Positions 34,640 through 43,047 of a stretch of DNA of 43,152 bases are shown here, piece by piece. The notes under the pieces were generated by a model. That model was not told where the DNA came from and ran no database searches. It was given only the letters and a program-made list of their open reading frames with translations. The position numbers and the translations under genes were made by a program. Within the stretch, counting starts at the first letter, position 1, and each line of letters starts with the position of its first letter. The stretch comes from Thermohalobacteraceae bacterium (GTDB taxonomy: Bacteria; Bacillota; Clostridia; Tissierellales; VENL01): the NCBI GenBank assembly GCA_030625765.1, contig DAOUQG010000002.1, positions 1 through 43,152 of the forward strand, written 5' to 3'.

Positions 34640-34765
34640 ATTCAACCTCCTTTTTACTCACAGAATATATATTAATAAAATCTTTGATATCTATTTTTTC
34701 AAAGCATTGTCTACCTTTTCAGTCTTATTAAAAATTTGGTCACTATATAATACTAGCTTCTTCAC
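34620..34765 (-). pseudogene. short leader ORF with in-frame stop after A6, possible -1 frameshift
   Basis: GTG 34765 with AAGGGGG upstream opens a 24-codon frame (KKLVLYSDQIFNKTEKVDNA) that ends TTG AAA AAA TAG (stop 34691-34693). Slipping back one base on the A run opens a further 23 codons with coding character (IDIKDFINIYSVSKKEVEYE), ending at TAG 34622-34620 inside the GNAT start region. Either this is a small gene with a one-base indel, or a frameshift couples it to the GNAT gene. No family recognised. Confidence 0.4.
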
Positions 34766-34989
34766 AACTGTACCCCCTTAATATATCACTAGAATCGTCT
34801 ATTCAATATTGTGCCATCACTTGCTATATCATAGTATTTCTATATGAAACAAAATTTTCCTTGTGAATGCCTAAAATTAAAGTGAAACTTTTGTAAAAGA
34901 AAAAAATGCTCAATACAACACTATACAAATTTTGTAACATAAAGTATATGGTTGAATTAGCATTTTATAATTTTAGTATCAATTTATAA

Positions 34990-35760
34990 TTATTTATTTA
35001 CACAAAAAACTACCTCAGCTTCACTTTCATCTAACTCATACCCAATTTTCTCATATAAACTACGTGCTCCTTTATTGTGAAACCCAACCCAAAGCATTGA
35101 TTTTTCTGCTCCTTTATCTTTTGCTATTTGAAGCCCTCTAAGTATTAATTTTTCGCCAATCCCTTTTCTTCTCTGACTTTCTACTACACCTAAATTTCTT
35201 ACAAAGCAACGATCCTTCTTATCACCATAAATGCTTATAAATATATATGCTACTATTTCTTCATCTTTCTTATAAACCAAATTGATATAATCATCACTTT
35301 TCACCCACTCGATCAGTTCTTCCTCTGATACATTGTAACTATCAAAAATTTTTCTTTCGATTTGTAGTAACTTCTTAATATCACTACTACTTAGTTCTTC
35401 AATACTGCTCATATTGTCTATCTGAAAATCACTATTATTCATGTCTAGTACATATCCTACATGTGTATTCTTAACAGAGTATCCCCATTCACATATAGTT
35501 TCAGTTGCCTCAAGAACGTTATCAAGATTACCTGCATATGTAAATCTAAAATTCTTATTTTCTTTTTTTATTTCATCAAGCCCTCTTTTTAGATCATCTA
35601 ATTTATTTACACCCCAAAACAATACATTTTCTTCTCCATCTTTTCCAATTACAAAAAAACCGCCCGCGAACTCATATGTTTTCTCGATTTTATTTAAATT
35701 ACAGTAAAAAAAGTTTACTGGATATTTTCGTCCTTTTTCAAATATTTCATTTATAGTCAT
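34990..35760 (-). CDS. two-part GNAT-family acetyltransferase
   Basis: The start is ATG 35760, the third codon of the frame, behind AGGAGA. The 256-residue protein has an N-terminal half without a recognised acetyltransferase motif (AGGFFVIGKDGEENVLFWGV, then the RFTYAGNLDNVLEATETI region). A C-terminal GNAT domain follows with VRNLGVVESQRRKGIGEKLI as the acetyl-CoA loop and WVGFHNKGARSLYEKIGYEL as the last strand and helix. The N-terminal half may be a degenerate GNAT repeat. The substrate is unknown. Downstream, 34766-34989 is AT-rich and empty of genes. Confidence 0.85.
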   Translation of the reverse strand: MTINEIFEKGRKYPVNFFYCNLNKIEKTYEFAGGFFVIGKDGEENVLFWGVNKLDDLKRGLDEIKKENKNFRFTYAGNLDNVLEATETICEWGYSVKNTHVGYVLDMNNSDFQIDNMSSIEELSSSDIKKLLQIERKIFDSYNVSEEELIEWVKSDDYINLVYKKDEEIVAYIFISIYGDKKDRCFVRNLGVVESQRRKGIGEKLILRGLQIAKDKGAEKSMLWVGFHNKGARSLYEKIGYELDESEAEVVFCVNK

Positions 35761-35833
35761 CCTCAATTCTCCTAACTATACTAAATTCTGAGATTCATTT
35801 TTATATTATACCTTATCAAAAATAACTACACAT

Positions 35834-36268
35834 TTAGATGTTGTGCTTTTCTAAATGATTACTCACTTTTTCCCACAACATAGGCTGTATAAAAGGATAT
35901 GTCAAATCTTCTGAGATATCATCAACAAATTTAATCTCAACTATTTCACTATTAGGAAGCTCTTCAAGCTTATAAACTTTTGCATAATACAGCTTTCCAA
36001 AGCTTTCCTCCCCTTGGTCTTTTATAACTGAGTACGTACAAACTGGATGTAAATCAAAATCCTTTGCCCCAGTTTCTTCATATAACTCCCTCTTAGCAGC
36101 ACCAAAAGCTTTTTCAAATTCCTCGATGTGTCCTCCTGGAATCTCCCAAGTATCTCTATCTCTGTGTCTTACCATAATCCATTTGTCATTATACCTTGCC
36201 ATCATTACAACAAACTTCATTTTTGATTCTATAACTTCATTTTCTGAATAAAATTTAACTTGTGTCAT
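35834..36268 (-). CDS. NUDIX hydrolase (second of tandem pair)
   Basis: A 144-residue NUDIX protein with the box GGHIEEFEKAFGAAKRELYE followed by ETGA, complete for metal and pyrophosphate binding. The preceding strand WIMVRHRDRDTWEIPGGHIE resembles MutT-like enzymes that act on oxidised or modified nucleotides. It starts at ATG 36268, 64 bp after the first NUDIX gene, in the same direction. The two proteins are too different to be recent duplicates. Confidence 0.9.
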   Translation of the reverse strand: MTQVKFYSENEVIESKMKFVVMMARYNDKWIMVRHRDRDTWEIPGGHIEEFEKAFGAAKRELYEETGAKDFDLHPVCTYSVIKDQGEESFGKLYYAKVYKLEELPNSEIVEIKFVDDISEDLTYPFIQPMLWEKVSNHLEKHNI

Positions 36269-36332
36269 TTCTACCCATACCTCACTTTTCCTGCATTTTT
36301 ATATATATCACCAGAACCGTTCCTGTGATATA

Positions 36333-36785
36333 TTATAGCCCTATAGCATCCTTGTAGCCCATGTAACTTCCTGCGCATGGGAACTCTTTCATCGCTATTT
36401 CTTTAAATTTACATGTAAACCCGTAATTTTCTAAATCACTAATAGGTACTAGTTTCACATCTGAAATTGGATTACTGTCAAATTCATTAGTAGGCAGCGT
36501 TATTTCTCCTGAAACTCTTTCAAGCAAAAATGTCATATGTATCAAAGGTGGTTCTGTGTCAGTCTTATCACAAACATACAGCAGCTTAGATATTCGAGCT
36601 TCTAAACCAGTTTCTTCCATAATTTCTCTAAGAATCCCCTCTTCTATTGTTTCACCCTTTTCAAGTCTTCCACCTGGCAATGACCATTTTCTTTTTGATG
36701 AAACATTCTGCTTTACAAGTAAAATATGTTCATCTTCAATAAGAATACCAGTAACTCTTATCTGAAACAAATAATTCTCTTCCAT
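36333..36785 (-). CDS. NUDIX hydrolase (first of tandem pair)
   Basis: A 150-residue NUDIX protein with box GGRLEKGETIEEGILREIME followed by ETGL, intact. The upstream strand is ILIEDEHILLVKQNVSSKRK, and the longer C-terminus ends YMGYKDAIGL. The gene starts 24 bp after the unknown winged-helix gene and has GGAGGAAGAG upstream, so both are likely in one transcript. Substrate not predictable; ADP-sugar or nucleotide pyrophosphatase activity is typical. Confidence 0.9.
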   Translation of the reverse strand: MEENYLFQIRVTGILIEDEHILLVKQNVSSKRKWSLPGGRLEKGETIEEGILREIMEETGLEARISKLLYVCDKTDTEPPLIHMTFLLERVSGEITLPTNEFDSNPISDVKLVPISDLENYGFTCKFKEIAMKEFPCAGSYMGYKDAIGL

Positions 36786-36809
36786 CTCTCTTCCTCCATT
36801 TTACTTACT

Positions 36810-38003
36810 TTATCCATCTATATATAATGCCTTGAAATAATGTCCTTCACCTTCTATGAAAGTTGGCTTTGCAATAAACCCTACTTCCATTAAATAATTA
36901 TTTATCTCACCAAAAATCTGATGCCAAATCTCATTAGCCATATCTTTTATGTCAACCATATGTCTAATAGAAGTTAGTTGTAATACATTCTCTGCGATAT
37001 ATCTAAATGCTTTTTCAACTTCCTCACTGATATGTAACAATACCATTTCAGATATTTCATTTAATACAACCTTATCCTGTACCTCAAATATTGGAATTTT
37101 TACTGTAATTATGGAAGATTCATCTTTAAACCCTATATATTCCATTACTTTTAAAAAATCTATCATCAACTTGTCTTCATTTTTGAATTGATTATAACAT
37201 AACTTCTTATTAGCTATATCTAATAATAATTCTCCCAAATCCTTAACCAACTTGTCGTTAAACCCTTTAAGTAAAGCATTGTATGCTTGTCCAACTTCCT
37301 TATATTTTGAGCCATGTATAAGATTTCTTTGATAGCTCACCAGTACACCTCTCATACCCTTCATTCTAAGTCCCTGATCATCACCAAAGCTACTAAATCT
37401 AATATTTTCACTTTTTGTGTTGTTGCTACAGCAAAACAACTTATCACTATATTCTCTTACCTTTTTATTTTCTTCATATCCAATAATCAGATAGTCTCTA
37501 TTTCCTGGTTGGATTTTCGAGATATTTAGTATTCCTTTTTCAGCAAAATAATCTAAGCCCTGCCAGTCTAAAGTACGACAAGCAATAATGTGATACAGTA
37601 AAATACCTATAGAAGTGTTATCACAATGTTTTAGATTCTTAATTTTTTCAACTATCTTATTCTCTAATTCAATGATTTTTTCTCCTAGCTTCCTCGATAA
37701 ATGTTTATTGGCTTCCTGTAATAATAAAACATCTTCTTCTAAATAAGCTTGAAAATTTAGCTTAAACCTTCCATTGCTTTCTGTTATAGCATTTATCTTT
37801 TTGAGTGCATTTAAACCTTTGATACAACCTTTTACCTCAATATTCAAAAGCTTTGCAATATCTTGTGTAGATAATGTGAATGCTTCATTTTTCGCTATTA
37901 TGTATAGTATTTCTGGTACATATTCAATTGATTTCACATATACAGGATGGTACTCATCATATGCTCCTGGATCACCACAATGATATAATTTTATTTTTTC
38001 CAT
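36810..38003 (-). CDS. unknown protein with N-terminal winged-helix-like region
   Basis: The start is ATG 38003, preceded by GGAGGAGA; codons before it are shadow. The 397-residue protein is not one I recognise. The first 25 residues contain LYHCGDPGAYDEYHP. A helix-turn-helix-like segment follows (LSTQDIAKLLNIEVKGCIKG with LNALKKINAI, about 40-75), then a long, mostly helical body containing DNTSIGILLYHIIACRTLDW, a Cys-Cys pair (KLFCCSNN) and RFSSFGDDQGLRMKGMRGVL. No membrane segments or enzyme motif were found. It sits between a phosphoesterase and two NUDIX genes, with gaps of 68 and 24 bp. A regulator or sensor for this small gene group is possible. Confidence 0.6.
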   Translation of the reverse strand: MEKIKLYHCGDPGAYDEYHPVYVKSIEYVPEILYIIAKNEAFTLSTQDIAKLLNIEVKGCIKGLNALKKINAITESNGRFKLNFQAYLEEDVLLLQEANKHLSRKLGEKIIELENKIVEKIKNLKHCDNTSIGILLYHIIACRTLDWQGLDYFAEKGILNISKIQPGNRDYLIIGYEENKKVREYSDKLFCCSNNTKSENIRFSSFGDDQGLRMKGMRGVLVSYQRNLIHGSKYKEVGQAYNALLKGFNDKLVKDLGELLLDIANKKLCYNQFKNEDKLMIDFLKVMEYIGFKDESSIITVKIPIFEVQDKVVLNEISEMVLLHISEEVEKAFRYIAENVLQLTSIRHMVDIKDMANEIWHQIFGEINNYLMEVGFIAKPTFIEGEGHYFKALYIDG

Positions 38004-38071
38004 TGTAAAATCTCCTCCTATCATTATAAAATCATTGTTCATGTTTTATCAAATAAAAGAGATTTATCTCA

Positions 38072-38818
38072 TCACCCTTCCTTATTCAATCCTCTATACC
38101 TTGCTGTCCTTAGTTCATCTATGTATGCAGTAAGCTCAGGCATGTTCGAGTCTTTTGCTTGCTCGATTGCCAGCTCTACATCATAGGGAACTCTAACAAA
38201 ATTTATAGAATAACTACTAAATTCTCTACTGTTATAATTACCCTCAATAATAGCATACGACGCTTGAGGAATATCTAAAGGATTTCCTACGCTTCCAGCA
38301 TTAAATAATGTTTTTCTTTTAAAATTTTGAATATATGCATTATGAACGTCACCATATCCAACTACATCTGGTCGAACGTCTCTTTTGCCTTTTGTGGTTA
38401 ATTCAGTATTATTAAACATAGATAATCTTTCTTCAAAAGAAGACCAGTCTTGTACTCGATGATAAATACCTTTTGCAGAAGCATGAAACAATCTTACTAA
38501 TCTCCCACTTATATAAAAATCATGTGAATAGGGTAAATCTCTTAAATAATTAATTCTTTCAGAATCTAGTTGATTTTGATACCACTTAATATTTTCGTTT
38601 TCAATGCATTTTGTCATCATATAATCCCAGTTTCCTTGTACTACAACTTCACAAGACTGTCTTATAACATCTATAGCTTCTTTTGAGCATGGACCTTTTC
38701 CAACTAAATCCCCTAAACAAAATATCCTTGAAATCCCTCGTTTTCTTATATCATTTAAAACAGAACTAAGTGCTGGAATATTTCCATGAATATCTGATAT
38801 TATTGCTATATTCTCCAA
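38072..38818 (-). CDS. calcineurin-like phosphoesterase (YfcE/MJ0936 type)
   Basis: The start is TTG 38818, eight bases after a perfect AAGGAGG; the frame runs back to 38872 only as shadow, through repeat copy 4. The 248-residue enzyme has the dimetal motifs in order: ISDIHGNIPAL, FCLGDLVGKGP, VQGNWDYM, LFHASAKG and VVGYGDVHNAY. GSVGNPLDIPQASYAIIE is typical of the YfcE-like phosphodiesterases. The substrate is unknown; likely cyclic or linear phosphodiesters. It heads the run containing the winged-helix protein and the NUDIX genes. Confidence 0.9.
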   Translation of the reverse strand: MENIAIISDIHGNIPALSSVLNDIRKRGISRIFCLGDLVGKGPCSKEAIDVIRQSCEVVVQGNWDYMMTKCIENENIKWYQNQLDSERINYLRDLPYSHDFYISGRLVRLFHASAKGIYHRVQDWSSFEERLSMFNNTELTTKGKRDVRPDVVGYGDVHNAYIQNFKRKTLFNAGSVGNPLDIPQASYAIIEGNYNSREFSSYSINFVRVPYDVELAIEQAKDSNMPELTAYIDELRTARYRGLNKEG

Positions 38819-38843
38819 AACACCAACCTCCTTAACCATTATC

Positions 38844-38950
38844 AGATTAACCAACATGCCTTTCTCGCTCAATACACAAAAAGCAATGAAATTTCAACAT
38901 ATTTGAATTTTCATAAAAAACTATTTTCTTTCAGATAAAAATTATCATAG
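38844..38950. repeat. structured repeat family, copy 4 (collapsed)
   Basis: Both ends of the repeat are kept (AGATTAACCAACATGCC and CACAAAAAGC on the left, TTTTCTTTCAGAT on the right) but the central hairpin is missing. In its place is a short imperfect stretch around ATTTGAATTTTCAT. It lies between the radical SAM gene and the phosphoesterase. Confidence 0.6.
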
Positions 38951-38988
38951 TCGAAAATATCTTTGTATGTTAAGTAAGTTTCCAAATT

Positions 38989-39870
38989 CTATTCAAATAA
39001 GCTTAGCTGAACTGATTTATCTTCATAAAACATTTTGATACGAGTATCAATATTGTTTTCTTTACATTTTTGTTTGAATATTTCTTTTAGTAGCTTAACA
39101 TTATTAGCTGCACATCCATAATTATTCCCATACTTAGCTTGATATTTTTGTCTAAACCCCGGAAATAACTCATCTAATTTATTGTAATAATACACCCTCT
39201 GTCTATCTCTTAAAGTCATACCAAATGAAGCAATAATGTATTTTGCACCACTACTAGCTCCTTTCTCAACTATATCAATAATATTTTCTTCGTTATCTTC
39301 AATAAAAGGAAGAATAGGCATCATTGTAATACCTGTATATATCCCCGCATCGGATAATATCTTCATAGCTTTCAGACGTTCCGATGGAAGTGATGCACCA
39401 GGTTCAATTTTTTTCGCTAATTCATCATCAGTTGTTGTGATTGTAAAAGAAACTGCTGCGTAAACCCTGCTAATATCCTTCAAAATATCAACATCTCTTG
39501 TAACCAAACTACTTTTAGTAACAATATGAACTGGGAAATTGGAATCCCTAATAACCTTTAATGCTCCTCTTATCAATTTGGTTTTCTTTTCTAAGGGAGT
39601 ATACGGGTCATTCATTCCACCTGTCCCTATTGTTCCCTTAACCCGTTTACTCATAATTTCTTTTCGTAATAATTCTATTGCATTTTCCTTTACTTCAACG
39701 TTATTAAAATTAGCAATCTGATAACATTCACTTCTTGAATCACAATAGATACACCGATGCTGACATCCTCTATAAATATTCATACCATATTTTATTCCAA
39801 ACCATGGATCAGGGTTTTTGGAATAAGATAGTAATTTCTTAGCTTTTATTTTAATTATCTTGCTATTCAT
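38989..39870 (-). CDS. SPL-family radical SAM protein (PA0069/Rv2578c type)
   Basis: A 293-residue protein; start taken at ATG 39870 with AGAGGT upstream (a TTG three codons earlier is possible). The radical SAM cluster is in YRGCQHRCIYCDSRSECYQI (CxxxCxxC), with SKNPDPWFGIKYGMNIY before it and GTGGMNDPYTPLEKKTKLIR after it. This marks the stand-alone group related to spore photoproduct lyase. The SplB C-terminal cysteine used for spore photoproduct repair is not recognisable, so repair activity should not be assumed. It is the first gene of the long minus-strand run, separated from the phosphoesterase by repeat copy 4. Confidence 0.87.
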   Translation of the reverse strand: MNSKIIKIKAKKLLSYSKNPDPWFGIKYGMNIYRGCQHRCIYCDSRSECYQIANFNNVEVKENAIELLRKEIMSKRVKGTIGTGGMNDPYTPLEKKTKLIRGALKVIRDSNFPVHIVTKSSLVTRDVDILKDISRVYAAVSFTITTTDDELAKKIEPGASLPSERLKAMKILSDAGIYTGITMMPILPFIEDNEENIIDIVEKGASSGAKYIIASFGMTLRDRQRVYYYNKLDELFPGFRQKYQAKYGNNYGCAANNVKLLKEIFKQKCKENNIDTRIKMFYEDKSVQLSLFE

Positions 39871-40080
39871 TATAAACAACTACCTCTTTTACTTATTAAA
39901 GTTATTTTTTTAACAATGCCATATAATTTTAATCTACTACTTTCTATATTATATAATAACTAATGGAATTTATATATATGATTATAAAATTTTGTCATAC
40001 TTAAGAATATTTTCTTTGGTACTCAAATCTAGAAATGTATTTAATAATACAATCTTTACTCCTTAAGTTATAAAAACATA

Positions 40081-40118
40081 AAAAAATATAATCCTCTCAC
40101 ATAGGATTATATTTTTTT
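40081..40118 (-). terminator. terminator after the 40.2-kb methyltransferase
   Basis: AAAAAATATAATCCT/AGGATTATATTTTTTT with a seven-base loop. It is usable in both directions. The remaining spacer 39880-40080 shows no gene. Confidence 0.85.
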
Positions 40119-40180
40119 ATTATATTACACCATTACATAAATTGCTTTTCTCATAATAGAGCTATTTTTTTAACTAGTGC

Positions 40181-40768
40181 CTATAGTTTTTTTGCTCTTA
40201 AAAAATATGTCTCACCTAGCTTCATAGACTCAGAAATTTCAAAGTCTGCTTCCTTAATTAATTCAGAAAAATATTGTAAGTCTTGTTCTTTATTCCATCG
40301 TGTTCCATATCCAGTTTCTACTACTTTTTCTCCTATAGTTACTTCAAGACGCATAACATATATATCTTTTTCCTTTTGTTCTTCTATCCTTTGTGGAATT
40401 ATCATATCCCACAAAACTAATTCTCCACCCTTTTTTAACACTCTATGTGTTTCCTTTAAAACTTTTTTACGAATCTCCATTGGCATATACATCATAGTAA
40501 AAAAACATGTTGCAGTATCAAAGGTATTATCTAAAAATTTCATATCACTTGCATCCATTACAATCTTTAATCCATTATCTGGTGCCTCTTCAAGCTCTCT
40601 TTTTATCTTATCAATTGCAACAACTTGATTTTTTTTGTATTGTGCTATTATTCCTTCTCCACCGCCACCTATATCTAGAATCTTTCCATTTAACTCTACA
40701 CCTGTAATATTAACTTTTTGTTTTTCAGCAAAATATAGTCTTTCGTTATCTATTTTTCCCGACATCAT
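40181..40768 (-). CDS. class I SAM-dependent methyltransferase
   Basis: A 195-residue Rossmann methyltransferase. Motif I ILDIGGGGEGIIAQYKKNQV is followed by VVAIDKIKRELEEA, DASDMKFLDNTFDTATCFF, and the post-motif LKETHRVLKKGGELVLWDM. It starts with two ATG codons (40768 or 40765) behind AAAGGGG. The substrate is unknown. It diverges from the superoxide dismutase gene. It shares no close similarity with the methyltransferase at 28474 beyond the fold. Confidence 0.86.
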   Translation of the reverse strand: MMSGKIDNERLYFAEKQKVNITGVELNGKILDIGGGGEGIIAQYKKNQVVAIDKIKRELEEAPDNGLKIVMDASDMKFLDNTFDTATCFFTMMYMPMEIRKKVLKETHRVLKKGGELVLWDMIIPQRIEEQKEKDIYVMRLEVTIGEKVVETGYGTRWNKEQDLQYFSELIKEADFEISESMKLGETYFLRAKKL

Positions 40769-40978
40769 TATTCCCCTTTCATTGATGAATTTTATTTATT
40801 TATTCCATCTTTTATCAATATATATAATTCTTTACTATATTTCAATATTACTTCATTATTTTTATTTTTTTGTTTTATTTTTTGAATTTTTTTAATATTG
40901 AATTGAAAATGTCAATGTTCACATTTTTATGTGATATGAATATCATATTGTGGAAATATTTATAAGGAGGGAATAGAT

Positions 40979-41632
40979 ATGATTATGTTTAGTATACCAC
41001 CAGGAAAACATAAACTACCCCCATTGCCTTATCCATATAATGCATTAGAGCCAATTATAGGTGCTGAAACAATAAGAATTCACCATAATCGTCATCATAA
41101 AAGCTATGTAGATGGATTAAATAAAGCTGAGCTTGAGCTTGTGAAAGCTCGAAATGAAGGAAATTATGATTTGATAGATTATTTAGAAAGAGAAATTGCG
41201 TTTAATGGGTCTGGTCATATACTTCATAGTATTTATTGGACAATAATGACTCCACCTAATTTAGGGGGACAGCCTGGTCCAATAACATCATATGAAATTG
41301 CAAAAGCTTTTGGAAGCTTTTCAAATTTTAAGGAGCAATTTAGTTCAGCTGCTGAAAAAGTAGAAGGCTCTGGATGGGGAATCTTGGCGTGGCAGCCAGC
41401 ATGGAGAAGGTTAGTAATTCTAACTGCTGAAAAGCATGAAAATCTAACTCAATGGAGTAGCATTCCTATTCTTGTTGTAGATGTATGGGAGCATGCTTAC
41501 TATTTAGATTATCAGAATAAAAGAAAAGAATACATTTCTCGTTGGTGGGAATTAGTAAACTGGTATGAGGTTGAAAGACGTTTAATATTAGCAATGCAGG
41601 GGATAACTCCATTAACAATGAATTGTTTATAA
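40979..41632 (+). CDS. Fe/Mn superoxide dismutase, spore-type
   Basis: A 217-residue Fe/Mn SOD with an AAGGAGGG site. Metal ligands are all present: His in ETIRIHHNRHHKSYVDGLN, His in GHILHSIYWTIM, and Asp and His in VVDVWEHAYYLDYQNKR. It has a Pro-rich N-terminus (PPGKHKLPPLPYPYNAL) and an extended C-terminus, as seen in clostridial spore-coat-associated SODs. It detoxifies superoxide, possibly helping to cross-link the coat. The upstream region contains two small inverted repeats (TCACATTTTTATGTGA and TGATATGAATATCA), possible operators. It is a single gene with a weak terminator after it. Confidence 0.9.
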   Translation: MIMFSIPPGKHKLPPLPYPYNALEPIIGAETIRIHHNRHHKSYVDGLNKAELELVKARNEGNYDLIDYLEREIAFNGSGHILHSIYWTIMTPPNLGGQPGPITSYEIAKAFGSFSNFKEQFSSAAEKVEGSGWGILAWQPAWRRLVILTAEKHENLTQWSSIPILVVDVWEHAYYLDYQNKRKEYISRWWELVNWYEVERRLILAMQGITPLTMNCL

Positions 41633-41638
41633 ATAACA

Positions 41639-41660
41639 AGCCCAGCTAAACTGCTGGGTT
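41639..41660 (+). terminator. hairpin after the superoxide dismutase gene
   Basis: CCCAGC/GCTGGG with a six-base loop and only TT-C-TAATAT behind it. A weak terminator at best. Confidence 0.55.
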
Positions 41661-41770
41661 CTAATATATTTGATAGCTTAACTATAATTCAAAAACGCAA
41701 AATATGGATAGAATATATTTCATATAACTATCCGATGATAAAATAATTAAATCTTAAAATTTAAAAAGCT

Positions 41771-41887
41771 TTAATTACCTCCGGCCATCATTTCTGCCAT
41801 CTCTGCTGCAGTAATCTCTCCTGCTTGCATTTTAGCAATTAGATCATCAATTTCTTTTTGCGATAGTACTCTCCCTGCCCCCGACAA
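41771..41887 (-). CDS. 38-residue peptide resembling the FliM N-terminus
   Basis: A small gene with TTG start 41887, eight bases after a perfect AAAAGGAGG. The product is Gly-rich at first (SGAGRV), then LSQKEIDDLIAKMQAGEI, then an Ala/Met-rich helix ending MMAGGN. The LSQ-EIDxLL pattern is the conserved CheY-binding segment at the N-terminus of the flagellar switch protein FliM. Here it stands alone, without the FliM body or any flagellar gene nearby. It may be a free-standing CheY-P-binding peptide, or the similarity may be convergent in a short amphipathic helix. The ribosome binding site makes translation likely. Confidence 0.6.
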   Translation of the reverse strand: MSGAGRVLSQKEIDDLIAKMQAGEITAAEMAEMMAGGN

Positions 41888-42006
41888 TTATTATACCTCC
41901 TTTTGAAATGTTCCATTTGTTGATATAAAAAATACCCATTCATTATATTATTGTACCATATTTTATAATTTTATGGAATAGTTTCATACCACATTTAAGT
42001 AAATAT

Positions 42007-42045
42007 AAAATCCATACTCTCTATCAATTAGAAAGCACGGATTTT
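42007..42045 (-). terminator. terminator of the 42.2-kb lipoprotein gene
   Basis: AAAATCCGTGCTTTCT/AGAGAGTATGGATTTT on the minus strand with a few mismatches and a T-rich tail. Located about 150 nt past the stop. The stretch 41888-42192 is otherwise empty. Confidence 0.65.
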
Positions 42046-42192
42046 AATATTGTTTATCTAATAATCGTATATGGTATAGGTTAACAATGATGTAACAATC
42101 TAGTATCAATGAAACAATTATATACATTATTTTTCTCATAATTTTCAATATTTGTTTCATAATACAACAAATATCTCAACAAATCTTAACAA

Positions 42193-42798
42193 CTATTCGA
42201 ATTTATAAATTACATTTTCATTTTTATCAAGTACATAAACTTTTTTAGAAAATGCATTTTCACTATCTTCTCTTATAATCAGATAATAATCCTTTTCATT
42301 AACATCGTAAGAAATAACTTCCCCATCATTAAATTCTATAATTAATTTTGCAGCTTCTCTGTTTTGTATCAATCCATACATCTTGTTTCCAGTTGCGTAC
42401 ATTGTTATAGGAGTTGATTGAATATCTCCTCCTCCGCCTCCACCTCCCATAAGCTTATAGCCAAGTGGTGTATTATTTCTATGTATGACATTTAACCCCA
42501 TAAAATAAAATTCGTCATTAACAAGCTTGTCTACTGATTGGGTAATTTTATATCTATATGAATACAGTAAATATATTTCAGTATCAATTTCTGTTATTTC
42601 ATGAATTTTTATTGAGTCTTCAATCAACTCTCTTTTCTCCTCCATAAAATCCTTATCAAAATCATCTATTATTAATGCTTCTGCAACTTTCTCAATCATA
42701 TTATATTCTTCATAAAGATCAATTTTTTTAGTACAACCTGTTGCATTTAATAAAATTAGTATAATCATAAAAGTAACTATAAACATTCTTTTGTTCAT
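42193..42798 (-). CDS. exported lipoprotein of unknown function
   Basis: A 201-residue protein with a lipoprotein signal (MFIVTFMIILILLNATGCTK, Cys22). The mature part is acidic and mixed in structure, with a run of seven Gly at about residues 119-125 (MGGGGGGGD) that probably acts as a linker between two halves. The second half (MYATGNKMYGLIQNREAAKL onward) resembles a small beta-rich domain and ends VYVLDKNENVIYKFE. No family recognised. GGTGATG precedes the ATG. No informative neighbour. Confidence 0.7.
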   Translation of the reverse strand: MNKRMFIVTFMIILILLNATGCTKKIDLYEEYNMIEKVAEALIIDDFDKDFMEEKRELIEDSIKIHEITEIDTEIYLLYSYRYKITQSVDKLVNDEFYFMGLNVIHRNNTPLGYKLMGGGGGGGDIQSTPITMYATGNKMYGLIQNREAAKLIIEFNDGEVISYDVNEKDYYLIIREDSENAFSKKVYVLDKNENVIYKFE

Positions 42799-43011
42799 TT
42801 TTTCATCACCTATCTTAAATTTGATTTACGGTACTCTTTTATTATATGCTTAAGAATGTATAAAGACAAATATTTATTGTAAATAGGTTGGTTGTATATT
42901 GAAATGATTTAGTAAGTAGGATAGATGTTTTTTTACATTCCTTGTTTTAGTGGAGGTATCTCTATTACACATCAGGCAAACTATTCAAACAAGTTTGCAC
43001 CCATGCTAATG
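42799..43011. other. spacer at the right edge, no gene found
   Basis: AT-rich sequence with one minor hairpin (GCAAAC/GTTTGC around 42976-42998). No ORF with a ribosome binding site. Confidence 0.4.
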
Positions 43012-43047
43012 AAAAAAGATCGAGAAACAAATTCTCAATCTTTTTTT
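43012..43047. terminator. bidirectional hairpin terminator near the right edge
   Basis: AAAAAAGAT-GAGAA/TTCTC-ATCTTTTTTT with a single mismatch in the stem. It probably ends a gene lying outside the window on the right. Confidence 0.75.

Noticed and set aside
34410-34781. Plus-strand open frame of 123 codons over the GNAT start
   Set aside because: It is antisense to the GNAT gene and the leader ORF, and lacks a ribosome binding site.
38989-39870. Spore photoproduct lyase SplB
   Set aside because: The cluster motif and flanks fit the related stand-alone group, and the C-terminal cysteine region of SplB is not recognisable.
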